Source: Myxococcales bacterium
GTDB lineage: Bacteria; Myxococcota_A; Bradymonadia; Bradymonadales; Bradymonadaceae
Length of the DNA: 64,000 bases
Reading direction: 5' to 3'
NCBI GenBank assembly: GCA_007120035.1
Contig: SKON01000002.1
Coordinates: forward strand, 1 to 64,000
The position numbers were made by a program, and so were the translations under genes. Positions 44,496 through 53,064 of this stretch are shown here, piece after piece. The notes beneath the pieces are model-generated. The model did not search any database, was not told the DNA's origin, and saw nothing but the letters and a program-made list of their open reading frames with translations. Each line of letters begins with the position of its first letter. The stretch's first letter is position 1.

Positions 44496-46121
44496 ATGGC
44501 TTCGATGATGCGCACATGGCTCCCACTCACGGTCCTTGTTTTGGCGTTCACCCTCTGGGGTTGTGGCGGTGAGACGGCTGCTCCGGGAGACAACCAGAAC
44601 GGGGATCCCGACGCCGGCCATGAAGACGCCGGGGAGGACGCAGGCAACGGCAATCATCACGATCCCGACGTGGGCAATGGCGAAGACGCTGGCAACGGCC
44701 AGACCGACACCGGGCCCGATGAAGGCGAATGTGGCCCCGGCGAAGCGATCCCCTTGCCGGCGGCGAGCCTCGAGGACCCCTGTCGCCCCGACGATGGCTG
44801 GGGACAGAAGGCGGTCTTTGTCGCTCCTCACGGCGATGATGACGCCGAGGGCACCCTCTCGGCGCCCCTGAGATCCATTCAGGCCGGCCTCGATCTGGCC
44901 GAGGCTGAGGGGTTCATCTATGTGCTGGTTCAGGGAGGGAGCTATGATGAGGCCATCGAACTCAAGGACGGCGTTCAGTTGATCGGGGCCTACGACGTGG
45001 GCTGGAACTTCCAACAGTCCTCCCGGGCCATCGTCCGTGGTGGGAACCCCACGATGTGGGGGGAGGGGATCGCCTCCCGTACCCGAGTGATCAACTTCCG
45101 GTTCGAGCCGGCCTCCACGGTGGGGTTCGAGGAGTCGCTGATCACGGTGTACCTCAAGGACTCCGACGGCGTGGCGCTCCATAACGTGCAGATCAACGGC
45201 GGTCGGGCCGGTGATGGGGTGGCCGGTCAGGGCGGGAGTCCCGGGAGTCCGGGGGCCCCTGGAGAGGAAGGGGATGACGCTGCCCGTGGAATCTGGGGTG
45301 CCTGCGGTGTCGTCGATGGGAACGAACCTATCGGAGGAGATGGGGGATCGAATTCGTGTAGCTTCGGGGGCGACGGCGGCAACGGTCCACGGGGAGACGA
45401 TTCCGGAAACGCCGGAGAACCCGGTGATGATGGGGCCGCCGGGGGCGAACCGGGACCCCACGAGGGAGACGGGGACGACGGAGAAGACGGAGAGGATGGG
45501 GTCGATGGAGAGCACGGCGTCGGCGGCGGCGCCGAAGGCAGCTTCGATGGACTCCAATGGGTCGGTCAGGATGGGACCTCTGGCACAGACGGTACCCGTG
45601 GCACCGGCGGTGGAGGAGGGGGATCGGGAGGTGGCGAGGACACTGGCTGGACCAGCTGTGATCGGTGGGGCCCCGCCGGCGGCGGCGGGGGATCCGGTGG
45701 GTGTGCTGGAACCGCCGGGACAGGGGGAACTCACGGTGGTGCCTCGGTGGCGCTCTTTCTCGACAACAGTGACGTGGAGTTGGTGTCCTGTCGAATCGAC
45801 GGGGGTACCGGCGGTGACGGTGGTCGAGGTGGTGTTGGGGAGCCCGGTGGTCCCGGCGGCGGCGGTGGTCCCGGCGGCGAGCCGGCCGGCAGCACCGGAC
45901 GCGCTGGCGCTGGCGGCGACGGCGGCGATGGTGGTGACGGCGGAAACGGTGGAGGCGGTGCCGGCGGCCCGTCGTTCGGGATCTTCTCTACTGTGGACTT
46001 GACCAGAATTGACGAGGCCACCCGGGTCGACGTGGGAAGAGCCGGACGAGGCGGTGGGCCCTCAGGGCCCAGCACCCAGGCTGAGGATGGCCTGGAGGCG
46101 GCGATTCAGATCGGGCTGTAG
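44496..46121 (+). CDS. Lipoprotein with glycine-rich repeat region
   Basis: About 541 residues. It has a lipoprotein signal (LTVLVLAFTLWGC), an acidic Asn/Asp/Gly linker, then a region resembling parallel beta-helix proteins (GTLSAPLRSIQAGLDLAEAE, then VLVQGGSYDEAIELKDGVQL), and finally about 250 residues of collagen- or PGRS-like GG-rich repeats ending in a short non-repetitive segment. It is likely displayed on the surface or in the matrix. The start is ATG 44496, with AGGG six bases upstream; in-frame ATG codons at 44469, 44505 and 44508 are alternatives. Confidence 0.82.
   Translation: MASMMRTWLPLTVLVLAFTLWGCGGETAAPGDNQNGDPDAGHEDAGEDAGNGNHHDPDVGNGEDAGNGQTDTGPDEGECGPGEAIPLPAASLEDPCRPDDGWGQKAVFVAPHGDDDAEGTLSAPLRSIQAGLDLAEAEGFIYVLVQGGSYDEAIELKDGVQLIGAYDVGWNFQQSSRAIVRGGNPTMWGEGIASRTRVINFRFEPASTVGFEESLITVYLKDSDGVALHNVQINGGRAGDGVAGQGGSPGSPGAPGEEGDDAARGIWGACGVVDGNEPIGGDGGSNSCSFGGDGGNGPRGDDSGNAGEPGDDGAAGGEPGPHEGDGDDGEDGEDGVDGEHGVGGGAEGSFDGLQWVGQDGTSGTDGTRGTGGGGGGSGGGEDTGWTSCDRWGPAGGGGGSGGCAGTAGTGGTHGGASVALFLDNSDVELVSCRIDGGTGGDGGRGGVGEPGGPGGGGGPGGEPAGSTGRAGAGGDGGDGGDGGNGGGGAGGPSFGIFSTVDLTRIDEATRVDVGRAGRGGGPSGPSTQAEDGLEAAIQIGL
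45198..45985 (+). repeat. Glycine-rich, irregular GGxGG coding repeats
   Basis: A long stretch of codons for Gly, Asp, Ala, Pro and Glu in short GDGG, GGNG and GGGG units, interrupted by short hydrophobic segments such as VALFLDNSDVELVSC. It codes for the repeat region of the lipoprotein. Confidence 0.85.
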
Positions 46122-46132
46122 GAGCGTTTTGT

Positions 46133-46194
46133 CTAGACCCTGGGCCACACGAGGCAGGTGGTTTGCGGTGTGAGGCGGCAGGCGTGGGGTCTAG
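46133..46194. other. Nested inverted repeat between convergent genes
   Basis: CTAGACCC at 46133-46140 pairs with GGGTCTAG at 46187-46194, and within it CACAC pairs with GTGTG. It lies between the stops of two convergent genes. A bidirectional transcript end is possible, but the loop is large and there is no U-tract. Confidence 0.3.
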
Positions 46195-46279
46195 GAGTGG
46201 AAATGTGGTGGGGAGAACACCTGCGCCGGAGGCGGCAGGGCTCCTTTGGCGGGCTCCTTAAACGGGCTTGGTGTAGAGT

Positions 46280-47155
46280 CTACTCGAACTTGGCCTTCAG
46301 GTCGGCGAGGTCATCGTCGCTGTCGCGGCGGTCGCTGCGACGGTCGTCGCGCCGACCATCGCGACCCGAAGAGGGACGTTGTCCGCCTTCCATTCGTCGG
46401 AAGATGCTCTCCAACTCGGAGCGCCGGGGGTCGAGGTCGTCGAGCTCACGGATAGCCTCGATCTCGGCCTCCATGGAGTCGATCTTGCTCGCCATCCGGT
46501 TCATCTCGCTGAAGCTTCGAGAGGTGTCGAACCGATCGTCGATGTCGGGATCCACGGGGGCTCGGCGGGGTTCGGTGCTTCGAGGCGGGGCGCTTCGAGA
46601 CCCTGAGCTTCGAGACTCCGAGCTTCGACACTCCGAGCTTCGAGACTCCGAGCTGGGGGCTTCTCCGGCTTCCCGCTGTCGGCGACGTCGCTCCATCTCC
46701 CGGTCCCAATCAGAGAGCCGGGGCTCGCCGGAACGACGGGGGCCTGGCGAGGAGGAGGCCCGCAACCGGGCCCGGGTACCTTCGAGCTTGGCCTCCAGGG
46801 CTTCCAGGGCTCGCTCGATGTCCTGGAGATAAGCCCGCTGATCGTCGAGCTGATCCCGGAGGTTCTCGGCCTCTCGCATGGCCTTATTCTTGACGATCAG
46901 GGCCTCTCGGGCCAGATCTTCCTCGCCGCGGCGAAGGGCCAGCATGGCTCGCTCTTCCCATTGATCGGCGCGCTCCCGGGTTTCTCGGATCTGACGGATC
47001 AATTGGGCCTCGCCGCGTTTTAGCTCCACCCGCTGCCGGCGAGCGTCCCGGAGGCTGTTCTCCATCTCCGAGAGGGCACGTCGGGGGGAGGTGCGTCCCG
47101 TGGCGTCGTTGATGTTGGAGCGGATCAGAAGGTTCAGGCGGTCCAGGATGCTCAT
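46280..47155 (-). CDS. Second PspA/IM30-family protein with Ser/Arg/Glu-rich linker
   Basis: A 291-residue protein starting MSILDRLNLLIRSNINDATG, parallel to the first PspA, followed by the PspA coiled coil up to about residue 130. The second part differs: a low-complexity linker of RSSES-type repeats (residues about 165-200), a short helical segment resembling the C-terminal PspA helix (MASKIDSMEAEIEAIRELDD), and a charged tail ending in DDLADLKAKFE. It may form mixed assemblies with the PspA at 42331. The start is ATG 47155, with GGAGA upstream. Confidence 0.87.
   Translation of the reverse strand: MSILDRLNLLIRSNINDATGRTSPRRALSEMENSLRDARRQRVELKRGEAQLIRQIRETRERADQWEERAMLALRRGEEDLAREALIVKNKAMREAENLRDQLDDQRAYLQDIERALEALEAKLEGTRARLRASSSPGPRRSGEPRLSDWDREMERRRRQREAGEAPSSESRSSECRSSESRSSGSRSAPPRSTEPRRAPVDPDIDDRFDTSRSFSEMNRMASKIDSMEAEIEAIRELDDLDPRRSELESIFRRMEGGQRPSSGRDGRRDDRRSDRRDSDDDLADLKAKFE
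46590..46649 (-). repeat. Four tandem 15-base repeats in the second pspA
   Basis: Consecutive units of GAGCTTCGAGACTCC (plus-strand reading), the first unit diverged and the third with one base change. They code a five-residue Ser/Arg/Glu repeat in frame, so copy number can vary without a frameshift. Confidence 0.85.
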
Positions 47156-47198
47156 GTCGGTCTCTCCACAGGGGGCGATTCCAGGGCGCGATCAGAAA

Positions 47199-48317
47199 TT
47201 AGTCACCAAAGAGGCTCAGGTTCGGGTTGTTCAGGGCCGGCTCGGCTGCTTCGCCGTCGCCGCCATCATCGGGGGTGCCGTCGCCGGTGGCGAGGCCCGG
47301 CGCCGAGGTGTCGACGGGCTCCGGGGCTGTGGCCGGCGTGCCGAGGAAGAAGGCGCTTCGCAGGACCCGATCGTAGTCCGTCCAGCCGGGGCGAGCGTCT
47401 TCGTCACCGACCAGGGGTTGAGCGGCATTCCAACACATGTTCATCCGGCTGTCGACCATATCCAGGTGATGGAGGAGCAGGGCCTCCGGGGTCTGAGGGA
47501 CCACGGGAGAGCCATACTCCTGCTTGCCGTGGTGGCTCAGGATCAGGTGCTTGAGCTGCAGGAGGAGCTCATCGGGGAGGGGCGGGGAGAGGTCGCGCGC
47601 CACGGCGTCGACCCGGGCGACTCCCATGGCGATATGCCCCAGGAGCTTCCCCTCGGTGGTGTAGTCGAAGGTGCGGCCGGCGCTGAGCTCTTCCACCTTC
47701 CCCATGTCGTGGATGATGCACCCGGCGACCACGAGATCGACGTTGACCAGCCCCGGGTAGTAGGCCCGGTAGTGGCGACCCATGGAGAGGGCCAGTCGAG
47801 CCATGGAGAGGGAGTGCTCCAGGAGCCCGCCCAGGTAGGCGTGGTGGTTCTGCTTGGCCGCGGGGGCCCGTTGGTAGGCCCCCTGGAAGTCGGTGTCGGC
47901 GAGGAGGGCCTGTAGAAACCGGCGGACCTCATCGGACTCGATCTCCTCCTCGACGAGCTGCACCATAGTCTCCAGGAGGCTCTCCGTGCTCCACCGTGAG
48001 TGGGGCAGGAAGTCTCGCAGGTTGAGGTCGGCCTCGTCGATCCGCTGGATGTCCGTGAGGGTGAGCTGGAGCACCTCCCGGTACATGCTGACTCGGCCCC
48101 GGATGGCGACGAAGTCCTCGGCGTCGAACCGGGCCGCCAGTGCCGCGGCGTCGTCCCAGGCCCGCGCCTCGATGGAGCCCGTGCGGTCCTGCAAGGTCAC
48201 GCAGAGGTAGGGATCGCCGTTGCGGGTCTCCCGTAGAGACGTGGACGACACGAGAAAGATCGACTCCACCACCTGCTGGTCTTGTAAGTCGGCGACGTAG
48301 GCTTTCCGGTCAAGCAT
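47199..48317 (-). CDS. YhaM-like 3'-5' exoribonuclease (OB fold plus HD domain)
   Basis: The 372-residue protein has an N-terminal OB-fold (residues about 15-90: YLCVTLQDRTGSIEARAWDD and FVAIRGRVSMYREVLQL) and a C-terminal HD phosphohydrolase domain with HHAYLGGLLEHSLSMA and IIHDMGKVEEL. This order matches YhaM/CBF1 exoribonucleases that trim RNA 3' ends in a metal-dependent way. The last 60 residues are a disordered tail. The start is ATG 48317, supported by a promoter just upstream. Confidence 0.88.
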   Translation of the reverse strand: MLDRKAYVADLQDQQVVESIFLVSSTSLRETRNGDPYLCVTLQDRTGSIEARAWDDAAALAARFDAEDFVAIRGRVSMYREVLQLTLTDIQRIDEADLNLRDFLPHSRWSTESLLETMVQLVEEEIESDEVRRFLQALLADTDFQGAYQRAPAAKQNHHAYLGGLLEHSLSMARLALSMGRHYRAYYPGLVNVDLVVAGCIIHDMGKVEELSAGRTFDYTTEGKLLGHIAMGVARVDAVARDLSPPLPDELLLQLKHLILSHHGKQEYGSPVVPQTPEALLLHHLDMVDSRMNMCWNAAQPLVGDEDARPGWTDYDRVLRSAFFLGTPATAPEPVDTSAPGLATGDGTPDDGGDGEAAEPALNNPNLSLFGD

Positions 48318-48343
48318 GAGGGCTCCGTTCCATGGGTGGGCGG

Positions 48344-48372
48344 AGTATAATGGAGGCGCACGTCGTTGGAAA
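48344..48372 (-). promoter_or_regulatory. Sigma70-type promoter of the YhaM-like gene
   Basis: On the minus strand, TTTCCA (48372-48367), 17-base spacer, TATACT (48349-48344). The start site would be near 48337, giving a short leader of about 20 bases. Confidence 0.5.
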
Positions 48373-48437
48373 CGGGGTTGTTACCTCGGGCTCATTGTGT
48401 ACCTTTTGGATGAAACCGGAGCGGTGAGAGCATTTAG

Positions 48438-48465
48438 TTGAAAACCCCCTTCAGCGTGGCACAAT
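48438..48465 (+). promoter_or_regulatory. Sigma70-type promoter of the kinase pair
   Basis: TTGAAA at 48438-48443, 16-base spacer, CACAAT at 48460-48465. A start near 48473 leaves a leader of less than 20 bases containing GCGAGG before the GTG at 48490. Confidence 0.45.
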
Positions 48466-48489
48466 GAGCGCGCCGGAGCGAGGAAGAGA

Positions 48490-50763
48490 GTGTCGCTGTC
48501 GGGGCGAAGGAAAGCCCCGTTGCCGAGGATGGTGGTGAGTCAGGACGACAAGGAACATCCCGCCGGGGAGGCCAGCGGACCGAAGACGGACCCGATCCAT
48601 CGGCCAGTCGCCGCTCGGGAGGACCATCAGCATCCGACGCTGCCCTCCGAGGAGCCTGTGGACCTGGCGGCCGAGGAGGCCGACCGGATCGTCAAGATCT
48701 GCAAGGCTTGCATGGTGTCGCAGCGGGGCGGGGGCAACTTCTGCGTGAAGTGTGGCGCCGAGCTGGTGCCCATCCGATCGGTTCGCAACTCTTACGAAGG
48801 CGAGGTGGTCGGGGGAAAATACACCATCGTCGAGACCATCGGCTCGGGGGGAATGGGCGACGTCTATCTGGGGGTCAACAAGCCCCTGGGGCAACGGGTG
48901 GCCGTGAAGTTCTTGAACCAGAAGTTCACCTCCGACGAGAAGATCGTGCTCCGGTTCTTGAACGAGGCCCGGTCCTACTGTCGGGTGAATCACCCCAACG
49001 CCGTGACCCTCTTGGAGTACGGGCAGCACGACGACGGATCCCTCTACCTGATCACGGAGTTCATCGAGGGGGACAGCCTGACCCGAGTGGTGCGGGACAA
49101 GGGACCCCTGCCGACGGAGACGATCCGATCCATCGGGATCCAGGTCTGTGAGGTGCTCACGGCGGCCCATAAAGAGGGGGTGATCCATCGGGATCTCAAA
49201 CCCGATAATCTGATGCTGATCCCCGGGACCCGCGGTCGCTTCGCCGTGAAGGTCCTGGACTTTGGGATCGCGAAGATCGCCGATGACGACGGGGAAGGGG
49301 GGATGACCGAGACCGGCTCGGTCTTCGGGACGCCGGAGTTCATGGCTCCCGAGCAGGCGCGGGGAGACAGCGCCGATCATCGGTCCGATATCTACGCCGC
49401 CGGGGTGATCCTCTACTTCATGGCCACCGGGAAGCTGCCGTTCCGGGGAAAGAATAAGTTCGCCATCCTCAACAAGCAGCTCAACGAGGAGCCCACGCCG
49501 CCCGGGGAGGCCCGTGAAGGCGTGGCGGTTCATCCTGGCCTGGAGAAGGTGATCCTCTGGTGTCTCGAAAAAGATCCCGCTCGCCGCCCTCAGGACGCTG
49601 ACGAGCTGGTTCAGGCCCTGGAGAAGATCGATCCCGCCGAGGGCCCGTCGCCGGAGGAGCAGATCCCTGCGAAGACGAGCGCCGTCGAGAGAGAACCGGA
49701 CTCGGAAGAGGTGGTGGGAGCGCCTGGGACCTTCGACGATAACCCAGGCGGCCCGCTCGGCGTGTCGACCTTTGACGACGGGCGTGGCGAGCCGCTGGAG
49801 ATGGAGTTCGACGACGGTGGAGTGGACGTGGACGCCCTGGCGTCGACCCTCACCGATGACGACTCGGAGCCCGCGGAGTTGAGCCGCGACCTCGACGGGG
49901 AACCCGAGGAGGCTGAGGAGGTCGACATCTGGGGGGAGCTGGGAGAGGAGGATCCGATCTTTCGGAGGCCCCGGCGTCGGCAGGGAATCCATGGCGGGAT
50001 CATCGCTTTCGTGATCACCGCCGCCGTGGTGGGGGCGGTCGTGTTCTGGAACCACCGAGGGGGAGACGAACCGGCGACCCCTGAGGAGGCCCTGCAGGTG
50101 GCCGGAGAGCTCACCGACAAGGCGTATGTATCTGGGGTTATCGAGAGCGCCCGATGGCTCGTGGAGCAGGGGCGGTTTCAGGAGGCCGATGGTGTTCTGG
50201 CCGGGCTGGAGCGCAGACTGTCCGCCCAGGATCCGGGCCACGAGGCTTTTCAGGAGTTCGTGCGCGTCGCCAGCGGAGCTCGCAATACAGAGATGCGGCT
50301 GCGATCTGCCTTGGACGCTCGTCGGTGCGATGAAGCCAGGGAGTTTCTGGGCCGTCTCGCCGAGGTGTCTCCGGGGGCGGCGGCCCCCCTGATGGACCCT
50401 GTGGACGCATGTGGGACCGAAGAGCCCGTGGTGGTCGCCGAGGAGCCTCGCCATGAGCCCGAACCGGAGCCGACCCCAGAGCCCACGCCGGAGCCCGAAC
50501 CGGAGCCAGAGCCGGAGCCCGAGCCCACGCCAGAGCCCGAACCGGAGCCGACGCCAGAGCCCGAACCGACGCCCGAACCGGAGCCGACGCCAGAGCCCGA
50601 ACCGACGCCCGAACCGGAGCCCGAACCGGAGCCCGAACCGACGCCAGAGCCAGAGCCGACGCCCGAACCGACGCCCGAGCCAGAGCCCGAACCGGCACCC
50701 GAGCCACAGCCGAACGAAGACGAGGACGAAGACGAAGCAGGCGTCCCTCCCCGGCGACTGTAG
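48490..50763 (+). CDS. Membrane Ser/Thr protein kinase with zinc ribbon and (EP)n tail
   Basis: A 757-residue kinase. Zinc ribbon CKAC...CVKC at about residues 71-91; kinase domain about 110-385 with G-loop GSGGMG, VAVKF Lys, [14 protein letters not shown] and MAPEQARGD. All catalytic residues are present, so it should be active. An acidic juxtamembrane region leads to one TM helix (about 502-520), then a periplasmic domain of about 130 residues and an 86-residue (E/T-P)n tail. Membrane-anchored Hanks kinases of this kind are common in Myxococcota. The start is GTG 48490, with GCGAGG six bases upstream. It is followed by a pseudokinase gene. Confidence 0.92.
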   Translation: MSLSGRRKAPLPRMVVSQDDKEHPAGEASGPKTDPIHRPVAAREDHQHPTLPSEEPVDLAAEEADRIVKICKACMVSQRGGGNFCVKCGAELVPIRSVRNSYEGEVVGGKYTIVETIGSGGMGDVYLGVNKPLGQRVAVKFLNQKFTSDEKIVLRFLNEARSYCRVNHPNAVTLLEYGQHDDGSLYLITEFIEGDSLTRVVRDKGPLPTETIRSIGIQVCEVLTAAHKEGVIHRDLKPDNLMLIPGTRGRFAVKVLDFGIAKIADDDGEGGMTETGSVFGTPEFMAPEQARGDSADHRSDIYAAGVILYFMATGKLPFRGKNKFAILNKQLNEEPTPPGEAREGVAVHPGLEKVILWCLEKDPARRPQDADELVQALEKIDPAEGPSPEEQIPAKTSAVEREPDSEEVVGAPGTFDDNPGGPLGVSTFDDGRGEPLEMEFDDGGVDVDALASTLTDDDSEPAELSRDLDGEPEEAEEVDIWGELGEEDPIFRRPRRRQGIHGGIIAFVITAAVVGAVVFWNHRGGDEPATPEEALQVAGELTDKAYVSGVIESARWLVEQGRFQEADGVLAGLERRLSAQDPGHEAFQEFVRVASGARNTEMRLRSALDARRCDEAREFLGRLAEVSPGAAAPLMDPVDACGTEEPVVVAEEPRHEPEPEPTPEPTPEPEPEPEPEPEPTPEPEPEPTPEPEPTPEPEPTPEPEPTPEPEPEPEPEPTPEPEPTPEPTPEPEPEPAPEPQPNEDEDEDEAGVPPRRL
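50455..50712 (+). repeat. Glu-Pro/Thr-Pro coding repeat
   Basis: Eighty-six codons of mostly EP and TP dipeptides built from GAGCCC, GAACCG and ACGCCC-type hexamers. Polypeptides of this kind are extended and stiff, as in TonB, and would reach across the periplasm from the membrane helix of the kinase. Confidence 0.93.
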
Positions 50764-50827
50764 CGTCAGAGTTGCAGCCCCGCAGGGGATTTGCTACTCC
50801 CAGAGTCTCCGGAATCCCTACCTCGCC

Positions 50828-50842
50828 GGGAGGTTCGCCATC
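50828..50842 (+). promoter_or_regulatory. Ribosome binding site in front of an ATC start codon
   Basis: GGGAGG at 50828-50833, six bases, then ATC at 50840. No ATG, GTG or TTG lies in this frame between the upstream stop (50763) and the conserved zinc ribbon, which begins three codons later. Confidence 0.5.
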
Positions 50843-53062
50843 GTAGTCTGTCACCAATGCGGGAGCCCGATCGGCAAGGCCGTCAAGGTCTGTCCGAACT
50901 GCGGGGCGAAGCAGAAGAAACGAAAGAAGCCCTCCCGGGAAGCCTCCGAGGGGTTGCGCCGGATGACGATGGAGCTGAAGGCCATCGACTTCTCGGGGCG
51001 GTACTTTCCGCCCGGTGAGGTGATCGCCGACCGGTTCACCCTCCAGGAGCAGCTCGGGGAAGGCCCCTTCGGTCAGGTCTATCGCGCCGATGACAACCTG
51101 ATCGAGGCCTCGGTGGCGATCAAGATCTTCTCCGGGGACCTCCTGACCATACCGCTGGAGGAGGAGCACTTCCTGAAGGCCACCCGTCGGGCACGGGCGC
51201 TGACACAGAAGAACGTGGTCCGCCTTCACGACAGCGGCCTCCACAAGGGGCACCCCTGGGTGTCCATGCAGGCGCTGGAAGGTTTGCACCTGCGCAAGGT
51301 CGTGCGGATGCGGCACGACCGCGGCGAGTCCTTCTCTGTGGAGGAGATGGAGCCGATCTTGGCCGAGATCACCCTGGCGCTTCAGCACGTGGCTCGAGAC
51401 TACCCTCACGGGAACCTGAAGCCCGAGAACGTCCTCTTTTTGCCGGATCTGCTGAAGATCACCGACAGCTACCTCTACGACGCGCTCCCGTCGGCGGCGT
51501 TCGCGAAAGGCAACGCCGAGAGCCCCTTCGTGGCTCCCGAGCTCTTGGTCCCTGGTGGAGAAGGGGACCAGCGGTGCGACGTGTACAGCGTCGGCGCTCT
51601 GATCGGGCTGATGCTCTTTGGGGAGGACTACGAACCCGGCGCGTACAACGGCGACGACGCGTCGCTCACGGCCATCGACGCCCTCTGCCGTCGGGCGATG
51701 GCCTTCGACCCGTCGGAGCGATACCGATCTGTCGAGCGGCTCAATGAGGACTTCACGTCCATCGTGGACACCGGGGTTCTCCTCACGGACTCCCAGCGAA
51801 TGCGGGGGATCTCGGCCGCAGGTATCTCCGCGCCGTCCTCGCCGGAGATGGCGCCGCCGCCGGCTCCCGGACCTCCGCCGGCTCCGGCTCCGGCTGCCCC
51901 GGTGGACCCTCTGGACGTGGAGACCTCTCCCGATATCGCCACGCCGTTGCAGGAAGATCTGACCACGCGAGAGTTCACCCGAGACGGGGAGCCCGAACTG
52001 GGAGACCTTCTTCCTACCAACGAAGTGGACCGAAGCGTCTTTCCCGCACCTCCCGCGCCTCCCCCAGAGGAGAAGCCCGCAGCACCGGCGAAGACAACGG
52101 GCACACCGGCGAAGAAGCCATCGGAAAAGAAGGAAGGACCTTCGGCCCTGATCATCCTCGGAATCGTCGGCATGGTGGTCATGGCGGTAATTGTTGGTCT
52201 CTTGACCCGTGACAGCCCTGTGCCGCCCACAGCCCCGATGACCCCCGAGGTGGCCGAAGAGGCAGCGGTCGCCGAAATAGACGAGGCCGATGAAGACCGG
52301 GCTGACGAGGATGAAGAGGCGGACCAGAACTGGGCGGCCGCGCTCTCCGGGGCCTGGGATGAGGTAAGGGCGGCGCTGGATGCGGCCGAAGAGAGCGCTC
52401 AGGCACGGGCCGAGGAGCTCGCCGAGGAGGCAGACGACGCTGAGGAGGCCGAAGAGGTCGCCGAGGAGCGAGACGAGCCGCCCACGGTCGCAGCGGCCGG
52501 TGGGAGGACCGCGGAGCGGGAGAGCCCCACGGGAGCGGCTCGGCCACCGAGAGGAGCCTCAGAGCCCGAGGCAGCCCCGGCGGCCGGCACGGATTGCCCC
52601 TCGGGGATGGTCCTGGTTCGTCGCAGCGCTGGAAACGTCTGCGTCGACGCCTACGAGTATCCGGGGCGAGGTCGAACTCCCGAAGTGCGAGTGAGCTGGT
52701 TCGACGCCAGCCGCCTGTGCGAGCAGCAGGGCAAGCGGTTGTGCACCCTCTCGGAGTGGCGCTCTGCCTGCGGGACCCACTACCCCTACGGGAGCACCTT
52801 TGATGCGGAACGGTGCAACACCGCCGATGAAGACGGCTTCGAGCGGTCCCTGGCCGCTGCGGGCTCCTTTCCGGGCTGCCGAAGCCCCTCGGGAGCGTTC
52901 GACATGAGCGGCAACGTCCACGAGTGGGTCGAGGAGCGGCGGGTCGCCGGCGGCGGCTACGACAGCGACGAAGATCTGGCCTCCTGTCGGTACTCTTCCC
53001 CCAAGGCCCCGGGTTCCCGGGATCCCAACGTGGGCTTTCGATGTTGCGCTGACCCGAGCTAG
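50840..53062 (+). CDS. Zinc-ribbon pseudokinase with C-terminal SUMF1-like domain
   Basis: About 740 residues: zinc ribbon (CHQC at 4-7, CPNC at about 18-21), kinase fold (about 63-310), Pro-rich linker, TM helix (about 435-457), acidic helical segment, and a FGE/SUMF1-like domain from about 585 (CPSGMVLV, then KRLCTLSEWRSACG, GNVHEWVEE and NVGFRCC). The kinase has G-loop GEGPFG and AIK Lys95, but HRD is HGN (190-192) and DFG reads TDSY (208-211), so catalysis is unlikely; the APE motif remains. The start is probably ATC 50840. The upstream reading frame crosses the (EP)n repeat and is a shadow. Kinase-SUMF1 fusions are known (Pkn1-like); an inactive kinase half makes this a candidate sensor for the neighbouring active kinase. 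Confidence 0.88.
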   Translation: MVVCHQCGSPIGKAVKVCPNCGAKQKKRKKPSREASEGLRRMTMELKAIDFSGRYFPPGEVIADRFTLQEQLGEGPFGQVYRADDNLIEASVAIKIFSGDLLTIPLEEEHFLKATRRARALTQKNVVRLHDSGLHKGHPWVSMQALEGLHLRKVVRMRHDRGESFSVEEMEPILAEITLALQHVARDYPHGNLKPENVLFLPDLLKITDSYLYDALPSAAFAKGNAESPFVAPELLVPGGEGDQRCDVYSVGALIGLMLFGEDYEPGAYNGDDASLTAIDALCRRAMAFDPSERYRSVERLNEDFTSIVDTGVLLTDSQRMRGISAAGISAPSSPEMAPPPAPGPPPAPAPAAPVDPLDVETSPDIATPLQEDLTTREFTRDGEPELGDLLPTNEVDRSVFPAPPAPPPEEKPAAPAKTTGTPAKKPSEKKEGPSALIILGIVGMVVMAVIVGLLTRDSPVPPTAPMTPEVAEEAAVAEIDEADEDRADEDEEADQNWAAALSGAWDEVRAALDAAEESAQARAEELAEEADDAEEAEEVAEERDEPPTVAAAGGRTAERESPTGAARPPRGASEPEAAPAAGTDCPSGMVLVRRSAGNVCVDAYEYPGRGRTPEVRVSWFDASRLCEQQGKRLCTLSEWRSACGTHYPYGSTFDAERCNTADEDGFERSLAAAGSFPGCRSPSGAFDMSGNVHEWVEERRVAGGGYDSDEDLASCRYSSPKAPGSRDPNVGFRCCADPS

Positions 53063-53064
53063 AC

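Noticed and set aside
46133-46194. Nested inverted repeat as a standard terminator
   Set aside because: The outer arms are 46 bases apart and no T-run follows; kept only as a low-confidence structure.
50455-50712. CRISPR-like or satellite repeat
   Set aside because: The hexameric periodicity keeps one reading frame and codes Glu-Pro/Thr-Pro; there are no spacers.
50411-50839. Upstream extension of the pseudokinase gene
   Set aside because: This frame crosses the (EP)n repeat of the upstream kinase and gives only Ser/Arg/Pro/Asn repeats; there is no ribosome binding site, and GGGAGG lies directly before the zinc ribbon instead.
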